Below, piece by piece: positions 23,101 to 31,995 of a DNA stretch of 64,000 bases (position 1 is the first letter of the stretch; the number at the start of each line of letters is the position of its first letter). Origin of the DNA: Cristatella mucedo (lineage: Eukaryota; Bryozoa; Phylactolaemata; Cristatellidae). A model generated the notes under the pieces. The model searched no databases. It was not told the origin of the DNA and saw only the letters and a list, made by a program, of their open reading frames with translations. The stretch lies in assembly GCA_009760855.2 (NCBI GenBank), contig WPIO01000010.1, positions 3,553,501 through 3,617,500 of the forward strand, read 5' to 3'. Position numbers and translations under genes: made by a program.

Positions 23101-26100
23101 CACCATCACAAATTGTGGTGGTTAACATGTGACCGGAACATGGTAAATAAAATTATTGTGTAAGACGAACTTAAACCGGAAGTAGTACGTCGAGCTCAAC
23201 AGTTTTTTTTTGAAAATCCCGACCTCCCGAACCGAGCGTTCGTGGGAACTTAGTACATATAAGGTACTCAGCCCTAAACGGACCCGCAGAACATAACTTC
23301 AAACTACCAAACATACGTTAAATTTAAAAAAAAATACAAAGCCCCCTCGAGATCGAACATCCAACTGGTAGTATAACAAGATCATAAAAGGCAAAATTTC
23401 AGATGTTTGAAGTAGAGCTTCTGCAGGAGAGAATCGAGAGTAAGAAACCTGCGAAACAGTTTCAATTTCTCTGTAGAAACAATTCTGCACGCCCTGCAGA
23501 ATTCTTTCAAAGGGGTCACCTACTCAGGTGACCTTAAAGTTGGAATTCCGGTTCGTAATCCTTTCTGTGCCGATATAGACAGGATTAAATAAATAAAATA
23601 AATCCTAGCTGATTTAACAGCCTCTTTTTGTATAGCGACAGAACAGCCTTTACCGCTATTGCCACAGCTTGTGGCGGAGATAAAGGATCGCCCACTGCAG
23701 AAATCGAACCCACGATCTCTTGACAGAGGTCGTGAAAGCAACCGCCTTACCTAGTGTGCCACCACGGCTAAGTAGGCAATCATTAGGGATAATGTATTGA
23801 GAATTTACTGCTGCCGGGGCTCCCGTAACTAAGGAGTCCATTACCCCGCTGCACCTACTGAATCACGGGATTGATCTGGTTCCTGTAGCGGCCATAATCC
23901 ACGAGGCAACGTAGTCCAGTGGCCAGTCAGCATGGTGACTTGGATGGAGCTAGCGTGTCCTTTACTTGGAATCAGTCTGAAAATAATGATTCGATTCTAT
24001 TTAATGGAAATTGAGATGATTTTGAGTTCTCATTAATGCCGTTTATAGCTTGAGATTTGTATTGGCGAATGCGGGTCAGAGGCCGGGGTGGTCTGACTGC
24101 CGGAGTGGTCTGACTGCCGGGGTGGTTTGACTGCCGGCGGTATGAGAGCTATCGTGCCTACTGTCGTTATCATGCTTATGTCATATGTCCAATAATAGTG
24201 ATCCGATAAACTTGAAATGCATGAAATGCATGATCCGCCAGAAAGGTATATTGACAGTATTGACAACAATTTATGCTAGTAATGGGGTTTTTGACATCAA
24301 GGTATGTGCTGCCAGCTGGTTGAGCTATCAGCTGACAACTTTGTCTGTGCTTCCTGAACAGTTACGCTTTGCACCTTTGAGATGCTACAGCTTGGCGATC
24401 TATGGCCAAATAGACTTGAAATTTGGAATATATGCTCTGGTCGACTTGTTTTACCCACGGATTTCTCAAGTTTGGTTGTATGTGAAGTGAGTATAGCGCC
24501 ACTGTCCTTTAAAGTCACATGATCGAAACTTTCCTGATTAATGTGATTTTCTAAACGTCACAAATTTTTTTTATTTACTTTTTAGAATCATTTCAGGCTA
24601 AACAAAAGTGTTCTGCATCTTTTGAGAGATTTAAAATATTTATACAATGCATTGTAATGAATCTGTTTGAATAAAACTGATGGGATATACCGAAGCAAAA
24701 ATTTTACCTTGACTTTTACAGGTCATCAGAAGGTCAAAGTGGCACTATGGTTACATCAAAAGATACATAACGTTGCCCTTGTTGCTTGTGCAAATTTGCA
24801 TGCCTGTCGGTCAATTTCCCCATACTTTGCATAACTTTAGTGTGCCTAGCGTCAAAGAAACAGTCTTATTACCCAAACAATTTAAAGCCACAGTAGCAGC
24901 GGCCGTTACTGTGGCTTTAATTGAGCTGTTTGGTCTAGCGGTTAAGGTGCTCGCCCGACCAAGGTCTGACTGAGGTCGTGGGCTCGAGCCCCGAGGCATA
25001 TGTGAAGCGCCTGAATAGAGATTAAGTTCTCTTGGGGAGCTATATAAAATATAAATGCAATGAATTATATATTTCCTTTCGCCTGAGTGTATGTATCATA
25101 ATCATATGTATCATAATCATTATTATCACCTTCGTGTCGAAATAAACTGCCGAAGTAAAAAGAGTTGATACGCCACCAACCGTGTCCAGCAATCGCGATA
25201 ATGACCAGCAGACAGCTGTACCGATCCGTGCATGCCACAGCTGTCAGCTGGGCACATTTTGGTTCAGCTACACTATGTGTACTATTATAGTAATAATAAT
25301 GCATTTGATATAGCACCCTCAGAGAACTCAATCTCTTTCAAACCACTTTACATTTGCTGCAAACAAAGCACGATCGAATGGTTAGTGATAGCACGCTCAA
25401 TAAACAACAAGAATAACATGGTTAGGGGTAACATGCACAGGGTCGGCATGCAAGTTTGGTTTGTGCCAGCATGCACAGCAACAGCATGCATAAGCACATA
25501 AAGGACGAATCACGGAGACCCATTAAATGCTGTGATAAATAGATGCGCTTTTAGTTTTCTTTTAAATCTGGACAAGGCAGAAGATGGAGATGTCGTGACG
25601 CAAGTCGGGAATGAGTTCCAGGCTTTCGAAGCATACAAACTAAAGGCACGGTCTCCAAAGGATTTGAGATTTGTACGAGGTATGGGTAAACAGTTAGATT
25701 CTGAAAAGCAGGTGGTATGATGCTTAGCCTGGCAGGGGAGAATATCTGATAGATAGGCTGGAGCCAAAGAATGAAGGGACCTAAAAATGAATGACAAAAC
25801 CTTGAAGTCGATGCGTTGCTTGACGAGAACCCAGTGCACCGCATGTGCACTATAGTAGTACACTACATGTGCACACCCACGCAATTCCAATCACAAGATT
25901 TGTTCGGTCACGCAGCGTGCTTACATTACTTTGACCTCAAGGGAAAGCTGCAATAAGATGTTGCCTATGCAACAGTCTTGCAATACAGCAGCCTTAGCCT
26001 AGGGATAGAGTGCTTGCACTTCAAGAACCAGGTCGTGTGTACGAGTCCAGCAGCACTGCAAGTGCAAGCAATAGTCTCTTCTAAGGCTCTTCTGCCCCTA

Positions 26101-29100
26101 CAGAAATGAGGCCACTGAATCGGCTGACCGCTTTACTTCTAGGTAACACTGACTAATCGCCAAGCAACAGCAAATAATCAGACAAATCCAACCCAAGGTC
26201 GGCAGCGCTTGGTACAGCTAGTATCGTTTGATTCGGTCCAGGAGGTCCGGTCAAGGACAATCTTGAAAAAACCGTAGGAACCAGCTGCCAACGCGAGCCG
26301 ACAAATAGCAAATAGCCAGCTGCAGCTACCGCTGCTGTTGCTGCCGTCACAGCCACAGGGGAAAGAGGGTCGGTCAGCAGCTGAACCGAAGTGACACAAA
26401 AACACTCGAGCAGCCGGCAAACAAGAGAGCGACCGTGCGACTGGAGGAGGCAGCGTGCTCTCTCTCTCACTTGAGTCCGTGCAGCGTCCTCATGGTCTCA
26501 CTCATGCCCTTGGCGTAGCGATTGCTGCCGTCCCTCTCGGCGTGCACGTTGTACTCCTTGACGGCGTCGCAGATGTGCGGCTCGTGCAGAGCTTCAATCA
26601 GTCGCAGCTCGCTGCGGCAGCAACGAGCGGAGAGCGCGCGAGTCGGTGAGCGCGCGCGAGCCTCACTCACCCAGCGAAGCGAAGCACAGTCTAGCGCTTC
26701 GTCCCACGCCGGAGCGTGCGGAACGCCTGCCTGCCTGCCCGTCGGTGGCAAGGCGGCGGCAGCGGAAGCAGCAGCAGCAGCGGAAGCAGCAGCAGCAGGC
26801 AGACTCACGACTTCTTGTAGTGGACCTTCTTCTTCTTGTTCTCGTCGATGCCGTGGCCAAGCCTTAAGATCTCCTGGTTACGGCCTGTGTCTTCTAGTCT
26901 TGCTTTCAGCTCCAACGTCAGTATTTTGCAAACTAAAATCGGTGCGCGAGAAAAAAATGAAAAGAGAAAGATGCATCACTCGAGTGCCGGCACAGCTTAA
27001 GAACGACACTCGGCACCCAATATAGCTGACGCTGTATCCGAGAGCAGCCACGGTGGAGCAGGCCCGGATGTTGGCAATGTTTCTCAGGCTGAAAGTAGGC
27101 CGACCTGACAATGAAGGTAGGGTACTCATCCAATGACAAGCAGCTTGGAATAGTAAGCCAGATTATCGGCAGACTTCACTGACGTGATGCTTGTCGAACC
27201 AATCTTGAGGGTTAGGTCTTTCGAGTGCCACTAGTTTTGCCCATTGCTTTTAGGTTAGTATTATCATCGTTAAGCTTCAGTCAGTTAGTAGCCATCCTAA
27301 TGCGAACGTCATCGATGAAGGCAGTAAGAGAATCAAGTGAGTCAGATGAGAAATAACGCCTGGAAGGGTCGAAGAATACGTAGAGCTCGTCACCGGCGGC
27401 AGAGGAATGGAAGCCTAGATTGTGTTTGTCAATGACATCGGCAAGCCGGATAGCATAGACAGTATAAAGAAGAGGGGCTAAGACCGAATCCCGAGGTACC
27501 CATACTTTATGGGCTCACTAGATGACCAAAAGTCACGTATATCTACACTTTGGCATCTCACACAGAGGTAGGCAATGACCCAATTTAACACAATGCCAAT
27601 GATACCTAGGCATATAAAGAAGCGCTCCGAAGGGATCTGTGGGGCCAATAGGCTCAAACGATGCTACAGATGTAAAGTGCCTAGAAAGAGATTTGAGTTC
27701 TCTGAGGGCGCTTTATCAAGTGTATTATTATTATTATTATTATTATTATAGATCACGAGTACCAGCAGAGAGGACCTGCCTTGATCACAGCTCAGAAGGC
27801 AATCGTAAACTCGGAATGGTAAGCTCCAGATTCCGATTACAGCTTGCTAGCAAGATATGATGAATTGATGTGCGCAATCGATTAGTTGCCTAGTCACCAA
27901 TCGTCCAAATGTCTTGGATAAGATTGGCAGAAGAGAGGCTGGCAGAAAGTCACGTACATGCTAACGATCTCGGGTTTTTAGGCTTTTTTAATTTGTGGCC
28001 TGACAATTGCCGTTTTCAAAGGAGACCACACTTCACTGGTAAGCAGGGCCATAGCTGCAATATTTGCAATGGTGGACTGCGATTGGTCTACGCACCCCCA
28101 CTAGAAGAACTATTGGCAAAGGATCTAGAGGACTAGTTAGGACCTTTTTTAGCCTGGTGGACAAGTCTAGAGACGACTTCCATAGATAGAGACAGGCATA
28201 CATGTGGTGAGAGGAGAAAAGTATGGCAATGAGGCGTTTCAGTCCTGCATGGACGACAGTGATCATACGGGAGTCCCCAACCCACTATCTTACTTGCAAA
28301 GATTTTGGAGAAATGCTCTGCAAAGACACCACTGGAATAACTGGGCAGTATGCTTTTTGGAATCTGCCAAGAAAATGGGCGGTAGTGGACATTTAGGGCT
28401 TTTGGGTTATTGCTGTGATTGGACTTTTTCTTGATACAATTTTGTCTTAGCCTTAGCTAAAATGAATAGGTACGACTTACAATCATCTTTAAAATGCCAA
28501 GTCATTGGCTGCGAATCCCTATTTGTTTGGCTGCCTTCTCAAGTCTACGTTTAGTGTCCCTTGCACTTGATATATTAGCTGTAAACCAGAGAGCATCTCG
28601 GCCGGGACGTACGTGCCGTTTAGCCAGAGGAGCAGACTCATCAAGGACGCTGCTCAGTGCCGAGTTCTAGCATTGCATCTGAGGAGGGTAGGTCGGTGGG
28701 AAGGTCAAGTAGACGAGCAGATGGTGCAAGCCTGCTCAGGACAGCCCTTATACAACGAGACTTTAGGTTTCTTGACTCACACGTAAGCTTTTTAGTCTTT
28801 TATTAAATTCATGTCTTTAATATTTTAATGTATTTTTTATGAATAATAAAATCTGCAGAAGTGCCAAAAAGGGTGACAATAGGTGGCGATAGGCTGTAAT
28901 TGGATGAGAAAAGCTTATCGATGCTGTGACATTTTAAATGCTTAGGTGCTTGAATGTGACCACGAAGGCAGAAGGATTTGACAATAATAATAATAATAAT
29001 AATGATCATAATAATACATTTGATAAAACGCTCTCAGAGAACTCAAATCTCTTTCTAGGCGCATTACATTTGCTGCAAAGTAAACACGATCGAATGGTGA

Positions 29101-29564
29101 GTGATATCATGCTTGATAACAACATGAATAACATGGTTAGGGGCGACATGAACAGGGTCAACATGGAAGTGTCGTTAGTGGCAGCATAGACAGTAAAGGC
29201 ATTTTTGAACACATCGGATCAGATATTACAAAAGTAAATATTAAAATTCTTTCAGAATGAGGAAGCAGAAATCGTAGCACAAAGAATTGGGTGATTGTCA
29301 GAAAAGTCTGGCACTAAGCTGGGATTGCTATGTGGTGGACGATACATTTTCACCACCATAGGCTACTTACCACCAGCAGGAAAGGGAATAAGAGAGTCAA
29401 AAGATTGTTTAGCAGGAACTGAAAACGGCTTGAAATTGAAAGAAGTGCAGGACACGACTACTCCACCGTAGCCTATTTTCAGTAATCATGAGTATGAAAA
29501 GAGGTGTAAACGATGACCGTAATACATTGTAAATGAATAGAATTACAATCTGCACACACACACA

Positions 29565-29631
<67 letters not shown>

Positions 29632-31049
29632 GTGCACACACACACACAGATACTGTTGCCTGTTACTATGGCGCTCACTTCCTGTCACTCCATTCATGCT
29701 GGCACACCTAGAGCTGCTGCTGTGCATTTGCATGCTGACGCTCAGGAGCAGCTCTGCTGCTTTGACTGAGCATCCTCCACTAATGTTGCCCTCACAATTA
29801 TTAGCCTTGTCAGACTGGTCCATACCAACCAGTACAACAATGGGGGGAGGGGGGCTACTGCATTCAGCAGCAGCAGCCGGAACAGGAACAGATGAGTTGA
29901 AAGAAACTGCTCACTCGTACTGTGGGCTGACTGCACGACTGACGTGAAAAGACCCAGGAGCTGCAGACGGCTTACTTACTTCCAGGAACCTTCCAGTGAC
30001 TGCAAGCACTTCCAGATCACATGAACATATCACTTTGGCTTGAACAAAAGAGCATAACGTCGAGCCGAACATTTGGTCCTCATACGTCATCTGGCTCGCC
30101 CAATAATTTACGATGAGACATTTTAGCATGTTTTTGGCATCTCACCGACAAGCTCCAAATGCATCTCAAGCACACGGTCCAACGTCTGCTGCCATTTCCT
30201 CTCTCTCTCTCTCTCTCTATCTCTCTTTTGTTTCCTTCTCTATCTCTCTCCAGCAGACAGCAGATCGACGCAGAAGCGGTTGAACGTTAACAACAACGCG
30301 AAAGCTTCAGTTCTAAAAGGGTGGACTAACGGCTGGCAGCATGACCGGCTACCATGCATGCAGCACTGCTGGATGGACGGGTGGCCGTCCAACTCGACTG
30401 GACTCGTGCTGGGGGCGGGGGTCACGTCACTTTCCAGCCTCTTTATAAAAGTCGCATAGTCGCCAACTAGTACAGCGCGGGAAACGAAACTGAAGGGCGG
30501 AACTTTTCCCGGTTCTGGCTGAGACGGTGGCATGCACAGTTGCGTCACTTGTTTACGCCGGGTCCGCAATGCACCGTTGGTATTCCCGCTCGGCGAACGC
30601 ACGATACGAGGCGATTAGTAAGGCGGAACGCAATCCTGGCGAGTGCCCCTCGAGGGCTAGTCCAGCCGGGTAACCCAGTACCTGGTGGGGGCGCCGCGGC
30701 GCCGAGACGAAAGCCGCCGAGACGCGACTGTAGTAGATATGCCAGGCAAAGAGCATCGCTTATGGGTCAGTATGGCGACGAGTGCAGCATCTTCTGCAGC
30801 AGTTCCGTGCAGTGCTCTTCCGCGCCATCGACCGAAGAACCGCTCGCAATGCCCGCGAGGCGAAGAAGGAGGATGCGGCTCGAGGTGACCGCGCGGTGGC
30901 AGTGATGTGGCGGGGAGACGGGAAGACGCTCGCGCAGAGCGTTTCTCCATACCTTCGCACTTATTCGGCAAGCGATATGGTCCCTGCACGTCGCCGTCCA
31001 CGGCTAGCCTGGTCAGCGCCAGCAGGGAGATGAAGCACGCTATCTGCAT
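15893..31049 (-). CDS. CNPY3/4-like: canopy FGF-signalling regulator (CNPY3/4-type) ER protein, complete, 6 exons
   Basis: Canopy 3 and 4 are luminal ER saposin-like proteins; mammalian CNPY3 is an HSP90B1 (gp96) cochaperone for Toll-like receptor folding. Minus-strand exons: 30953-31049, 26809-26932, 26471-26611, 20689-20773, 19463-19580, 15893-16101; all GT-AG and phase-consistent, 774 bases, 257 residues. Seen: start [16 protein letters not shown] (signal peptide), then [94 protein letters not shown], a Ser/Ala/Asp-rich tail and terminal DRDEL, an ER-retrieval motif. Six mature cysteines (residues 31, 34, 88, 150, 178, 190) match the canopy pattern. Exon order and length fit the family (human CNPY3 278, CNPY4 248). 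Whether it is closer to CNPY3 or CNPY4 cannot be settled here. Confidence 0.93.
16905..17060 (-). mobile_element. SINE-A copy in canopy intron
   Basis: The + strand shows the reversed end motif GTCGACTGATTCAACAGCC, TATATAGGAGCAGAAGAACC, B-box-like GGACTCGAATCC and head GGTAAGGTGCTTTTGC reversed. It lies between canopy exons 5 and 6. Confidence 0.7.
17125..17188. repeat. (GT)n microsatellite
   Basis: About 30 GT dinucleotides, followed by a second, degenerate GT/GC zone at 17222-17270. Confidence 0.95.
17748..17888 (+). mobile_element. SINE-A copy abutting a LINE tail
   Basis: Head GTGTAAGGTGCTCAC, B-box-like GGGTTCGAATCCTACTG and body GGTGAAAGCCGTTAAAGC are seen. The expected 3' end is replaced at 17889 by the (ATA)n start of a minus-strand LINE. 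Confidence 0.7.
17889..18700 (-). mobile_element. LINE copy, 3' UTR plus RT C-terminal region
   Basis: The minus strand runs from RT C-terminal coding sequence (about 18700) through the motif equivalent to KQ(C)IDFKVLS (18355-18385) and KSFGD (18210-18225) to the 3' UTR and tail at 17889. Stops and indels break the frame. It lies within the canopy gene. Confidence 0.85.
18820..18974 (-). repeat. copy of the CCAAT/GGCGC dispersed repeat
   Basis: Read on the minus strand it contains AGCCAATTAGAATGCAGCGT, TCCTCCTGCTAGGCGC and AGCCAATCAGAGAGCGG. These words match the repeat at 55650-56770 (GAATCAGAGCGCAGCGTTCC, CTGCTGCTAGGCGCGAGAC). A SINE-A copy starts directly at its edge. Confidence 0.55.
18975..19150 (+). 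mobile_element. near-intact SINE-A copy with poly(A)-like end
   Basis: Head AGCCGTAATGGCTCATTAGG, A-box-like TTAGGTAAGGTGGTTGC, a GACCTCGGGCCGAGGTC palindrome, B-box-like GGCTCGAATCCTGCGG, body, and CTGTTAAATCAGCTAGT then A10. Among the cleanest copies and useful as the family reference. Confidence 0.88.
19946..20085 (+). mobile_element. SINE-B copy (tRNA head plus LINE-like tail)
   Basis: A degenerate tRNA-like head with B-box-like GGGCTCGAGCCC is followed by AAAGCGTCTGAATAGAGATT and AAGTTCTCTTAGGATGCTA. This is the same word order as the local LINE 3' end (AAAGCGCCTAGAGAGAGATT, AAGTTCTCTGAGGGCGCT). Confidence 0.7.
20285..20472 (+). repeat. polypyrimidine tract (CTCT/TGTC)n
   Basis: About 190 bp almost without purines other than G in TGTC words. 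On the sense (minus) strand of the canopy gene it is a polypurine tract inside an intron, about 220 bp downstream of exon 4 (20689-20773). Confidence 0.9.
21707..21925 (-). other. unassigned coding-like ORF in canopy intron
   Basis: A minus-strand frame of about 70 codons ends at a TAG (21707-21709). Composition looks protein-like: [54 protein letters not shown]. No family recognised. It is in the same orientation as the canopy gene but does not fit its exon phases or known protein. Possible processed pseudogene or transposon ORF remnant. Confidence 0.3.
22023..22108 (+). mobile_element. internally deleted SINE-A copy
   Basis: Head-like TTAGCATAGGTGTAAAGAGC is joined almost directly to the 3' part (TATATAAATGAGGCTTTTAA, ATCAGCT), so the B-box and body are missing. 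Confidence 0.5.
22380..22645 (-). mobile_element. Tc1-like transposase C-terminal fragment (copy 1)
   Basis: The minus strand encodes [15 protein letters not shown], the SPDLNPIE block that carries the last catalytic acidic residue of Tc1/mariner DDE transposases, followed by decayed C-terminal sequence. A partner copy lies inverted at 22835. Confidence 0.75.
22835..23135 (+). mobile_element. Tc1-like transposase C-terminal fragment (copy 2, inverted partner)
   Basis: The + strand encodes [19 protein letters not shown], again the LNPIE region, and shares TTTATGCCTGGCCAGACAAG and flanking words with copy 1 in reverse. Both copies point outward with about 190 bp between them. The frame is broken by stops. 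Confidence 0.72.
23585..23771 (-). mobile_element. SINE-A copy with (TAAA)n tail
   Basis: The minus strand has the full plan: head, palindromic GACC/GGTC stem, B-box-like GGGTTCGATTTC, body and CTGTTAAATCAGCTAGGATT followed by a (TTTA)n tail (23585-23603 on +). Confidence 0.85.
24083..24140. repeat. 17-bp tandem repeat, three units
   Basis: CCGGGGTGGTCTGACTG repeated at 24083, 24100 and 24117 with one change per later unit, then a partial CCGGCGG. Confidence 0.9.
24882..24920. repeat. 14-bp-arm hairpin touching a SINE-B copy
   Basis: TTAAAGCCACAGTA and its exact reverse complement flank an 11-base GC-rich loop. The right arm ends where the SINE-B head begins. Confidence 0.9.
24921..25078 (+). 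mobile_element. SINE-B copy, best preserved
   Basis: tRNA-like head TTTGGTCTAGCGGTTAAGGT then GCTCGCC; B-box GTGGGCTCGAGCCCC; then GTGAAGCGCCTGAATAGAGA and TTAAGTTCTCTTGGGG, homologous to the LINE 3' end; then an A/T tail. This is the clearest copy of a SINE whose 3' end mimics the resident LINE. Confidence 0.85.
25277..25845 (-). mobile_element. LINE 3' end with RT C-terminal coding remnant
   Basis: The minus strand encodes [20 protein letters not shown] and [15 protein letters not shown], then 3' UTR and (ATT)n tail at 25277-25300. It is 5'-truncated and lies in the canopy gene. Confidence 0.88.
25986..26130 (+). mobile_element. SINE-A copy, diverged
   Basis: Head AGCCTTAGCCTAGGGATAGA, B-box-like GTGTACGAGTCCAGC, body AAGGCTCTTCTGCC and end CACTGAATCGGCTGACC follow the family order. 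Confidence 0.65.
26750..26800. repeat. GCA/GCG/GAA trinucleotide repeat next to a canopy splice donor
   Basis: On the transcribed strand it is a (CTG)n-rich tract with CTTCCG interruptions, starting eight bases after the donor at 26808 and filling much of the 197-bp intron 26612-26808. Confidence 0.85.
27000..27600 (-). mobile_element. diverged LINE copy, RT core part
   Basis: The minus strand gives [11 protein letters not shown], then [12 protein letters not shown] (compare VPQGSVLGPVLF and LADVIAKHNLGF in the family). The YADD box is eroded, followed by LND and a SAYFQ block near 27080-27100. The frame is lost in several places. More divergent than the copies at 33.6 and 57 kb. Confidence 0.75.
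27656..27751 (+). mobile_element. LINE 3' tail fragment, opposite strand, between two LINE segments
   Basis: GTAAAGTGCCTAGAAAGAGA, TTTGAGTTCTCTGAGGGCGC and TTTATCAAGTG, then (TAT)n to 27750. It interrupts the older minus-strand LINE. Confidence 0.85.
27890..28800 (-). mobile_element. LINE endonuclease-RT linker and RT N-terminal remnant
   Basis: The minus strand reads [20 protein letters not shown] (28590-28650), the APLK...RP..PWFT linker that follows the endonuclease in CR1/L2-type elements. After it come NHSNNPKAL (about 28400), [13 protein letters not shown] and [11 protein letters not shown], the pre-RT and RT motif 1 region. Stops and frameshifts are frequent. It continues the copy at 27000-27600 and is the only one here reaching upstream of the RT. 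Confidence 0.72.
28983..29192 (-). mobile_element. LINE 3' UTR fragment
   Basis: (ATA)n followed by CATTTGATAAAACGCTCTCA, GAGAACTC, AATCTCTTTCTAGGCGC and the UTR words AACATGGTTAGGGGCGACAT. No coding part. Confidence 0.85.
29552..29650. repeat. (CA)n microsatellite
   Basis: About 45 CA dinucleotides with minor CT and CG interruptions, in the first intron of the canopy gene. Confidence 0.95.
30198..30228. repeat. (CT)n microsatellite
   Basis: Pure CT run in the first intron of the canopy gene. Confidence 0.9.
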
Positions 31050-31600
31050 CCCGGCGTGAGACAGCGCGCGCGACCTGAGCGGCGGAAGCAGTGACCTTGA
31101 TGAAGATGCGCCCGCGTGTCAGCGCCGCACTGTCCTGCAGCACCGCAGGAAGTGCGGCGCCAACCGACGCATGGCGGAAATCGCCAGCGGCCCCCAATTC
31201 GGCGTTCTTCCTCGCGCAAAGACGCAGGCGTGATATATTCGTAAAGAAATCGTGCAAACTCCAGACAAAAACCTTCGCTACGTGCCAAAGCTGAGGTTGG
31301 TGTTGACTTCCCTCTCGCCGCCCCTGCAGCGGTGTATTTCGCCCTCATTATATCGCGAGCGTTCTACACGTCGCCGCGGTGACAGAAGATCCGCCTTTTC
31401 TTAATATTTCGCGGAAAATGGCGGCTTTTGTTCGGAGCAAGAGCTGGACTCGCGCCGCTCTCAAAGCGGTACGCCTGGGGATGGGGAGGGAATTTTTATG
31501 TCGGGCAAGCTGATGTGGCGGTTAGGGAGGCCGCTTACGCTGGCGCTTGTACGAGCGCCGTCGTGCGCCGGCATCATTCATGGTAGTGCTAGCCGGTCGT
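30540..31600. promoter_or_regulatory. CG-dense block over canopy exon 1, probable CpG-island-like promoter
   Basis: CG dinucleotides are strikingly frequent (for example 30685-30730, 31040-31090, 31180-31240) compared with both flanks. The block brackets the canopy start codon at 31049 and extends upstream of it. A YY1-like AAAATGGCGGC lies at 31415-31425, pointing the other way. No TATA box is evident. Many overlapping open frames here result from high GC. Confidence 0.6.
31419..31469 (+). CDS. candidate first coding exon of a divergent gene
   Basis: ATG GCG GCT... gives MAAFVRSKSWTRAALKA, basic and free of acidic residues like a mitochondrial presequence, ending exactly at a donor (GCG then GTACGC) in phase 0. 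It starts 370 bp from the canopy start on the opposite strand, inside the CG-rich block and over a YY1-like motif. A possible partner is the phase-0 acceptor TTGCAG at 31965-31970, opening a 62-codon frame that ends at 32159, but that acceptor lies in LINE-derived sequence. Function unknown; the pairing is speculative. Confidence 0.25.
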
Positions 31601-31907
31601 GTTACGCCTGCTGTGGACGAGAGATTGAGTACACGATGCTGTAATGTAAAGTAATGTATCTCTTTCTATAACTTTACAAAGCCACGCAGACTAAGTGGGT
31701 GTTACGCAGGAGAGTTTTCTGTAGCTCACCCAAGGCCTATGCGGCTTTCGGGATGCGTTCGATAGCCAACAGACTTCCATCTCTCGAAATAAAGAGAAAG
31801 TGAGAAGCGTATCTGAGTCAGGAGGGCAGTTGAGGTAATGAGTAGCATGGAAGTAGCAGCCCAAGAAGGCTGGAAAGGATGTGCCACAGTCGGCAGCAGG
31901 AGAGTAG

Positions 31908-31995
31908 ATAATAATAATAATATATTTGTATAGCGCCCTCAGAGAACCGAATCTCTTTCTAGGCACTTTGCAGATGCTGTATAGAAACCATTACC
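31908..31995 (-). mobile_element. LINE tail fragment, variant
   Basis: (ATA)n then TATTTGTATAGCGCCCTCAG, AGAACCGAATCTCTTTCTAG and GCACTTTGCAGATGCTG. This variant has TATAGCGCCC in place of ATAAAGCGCC. Confidence 0.75.

Noticed and set aside
29409-29823. ORFs rich in CVCV or HTHT
   Set aside because: Translations of the (CA)n microsatellite.
30540-31049. Several overlapping ORFs of 66-130 codons
   Set aside because: They arise from the CG-rich promoter block. Only the first 32 codons of the minus-strand frame at 31049 fit the canopy protein.
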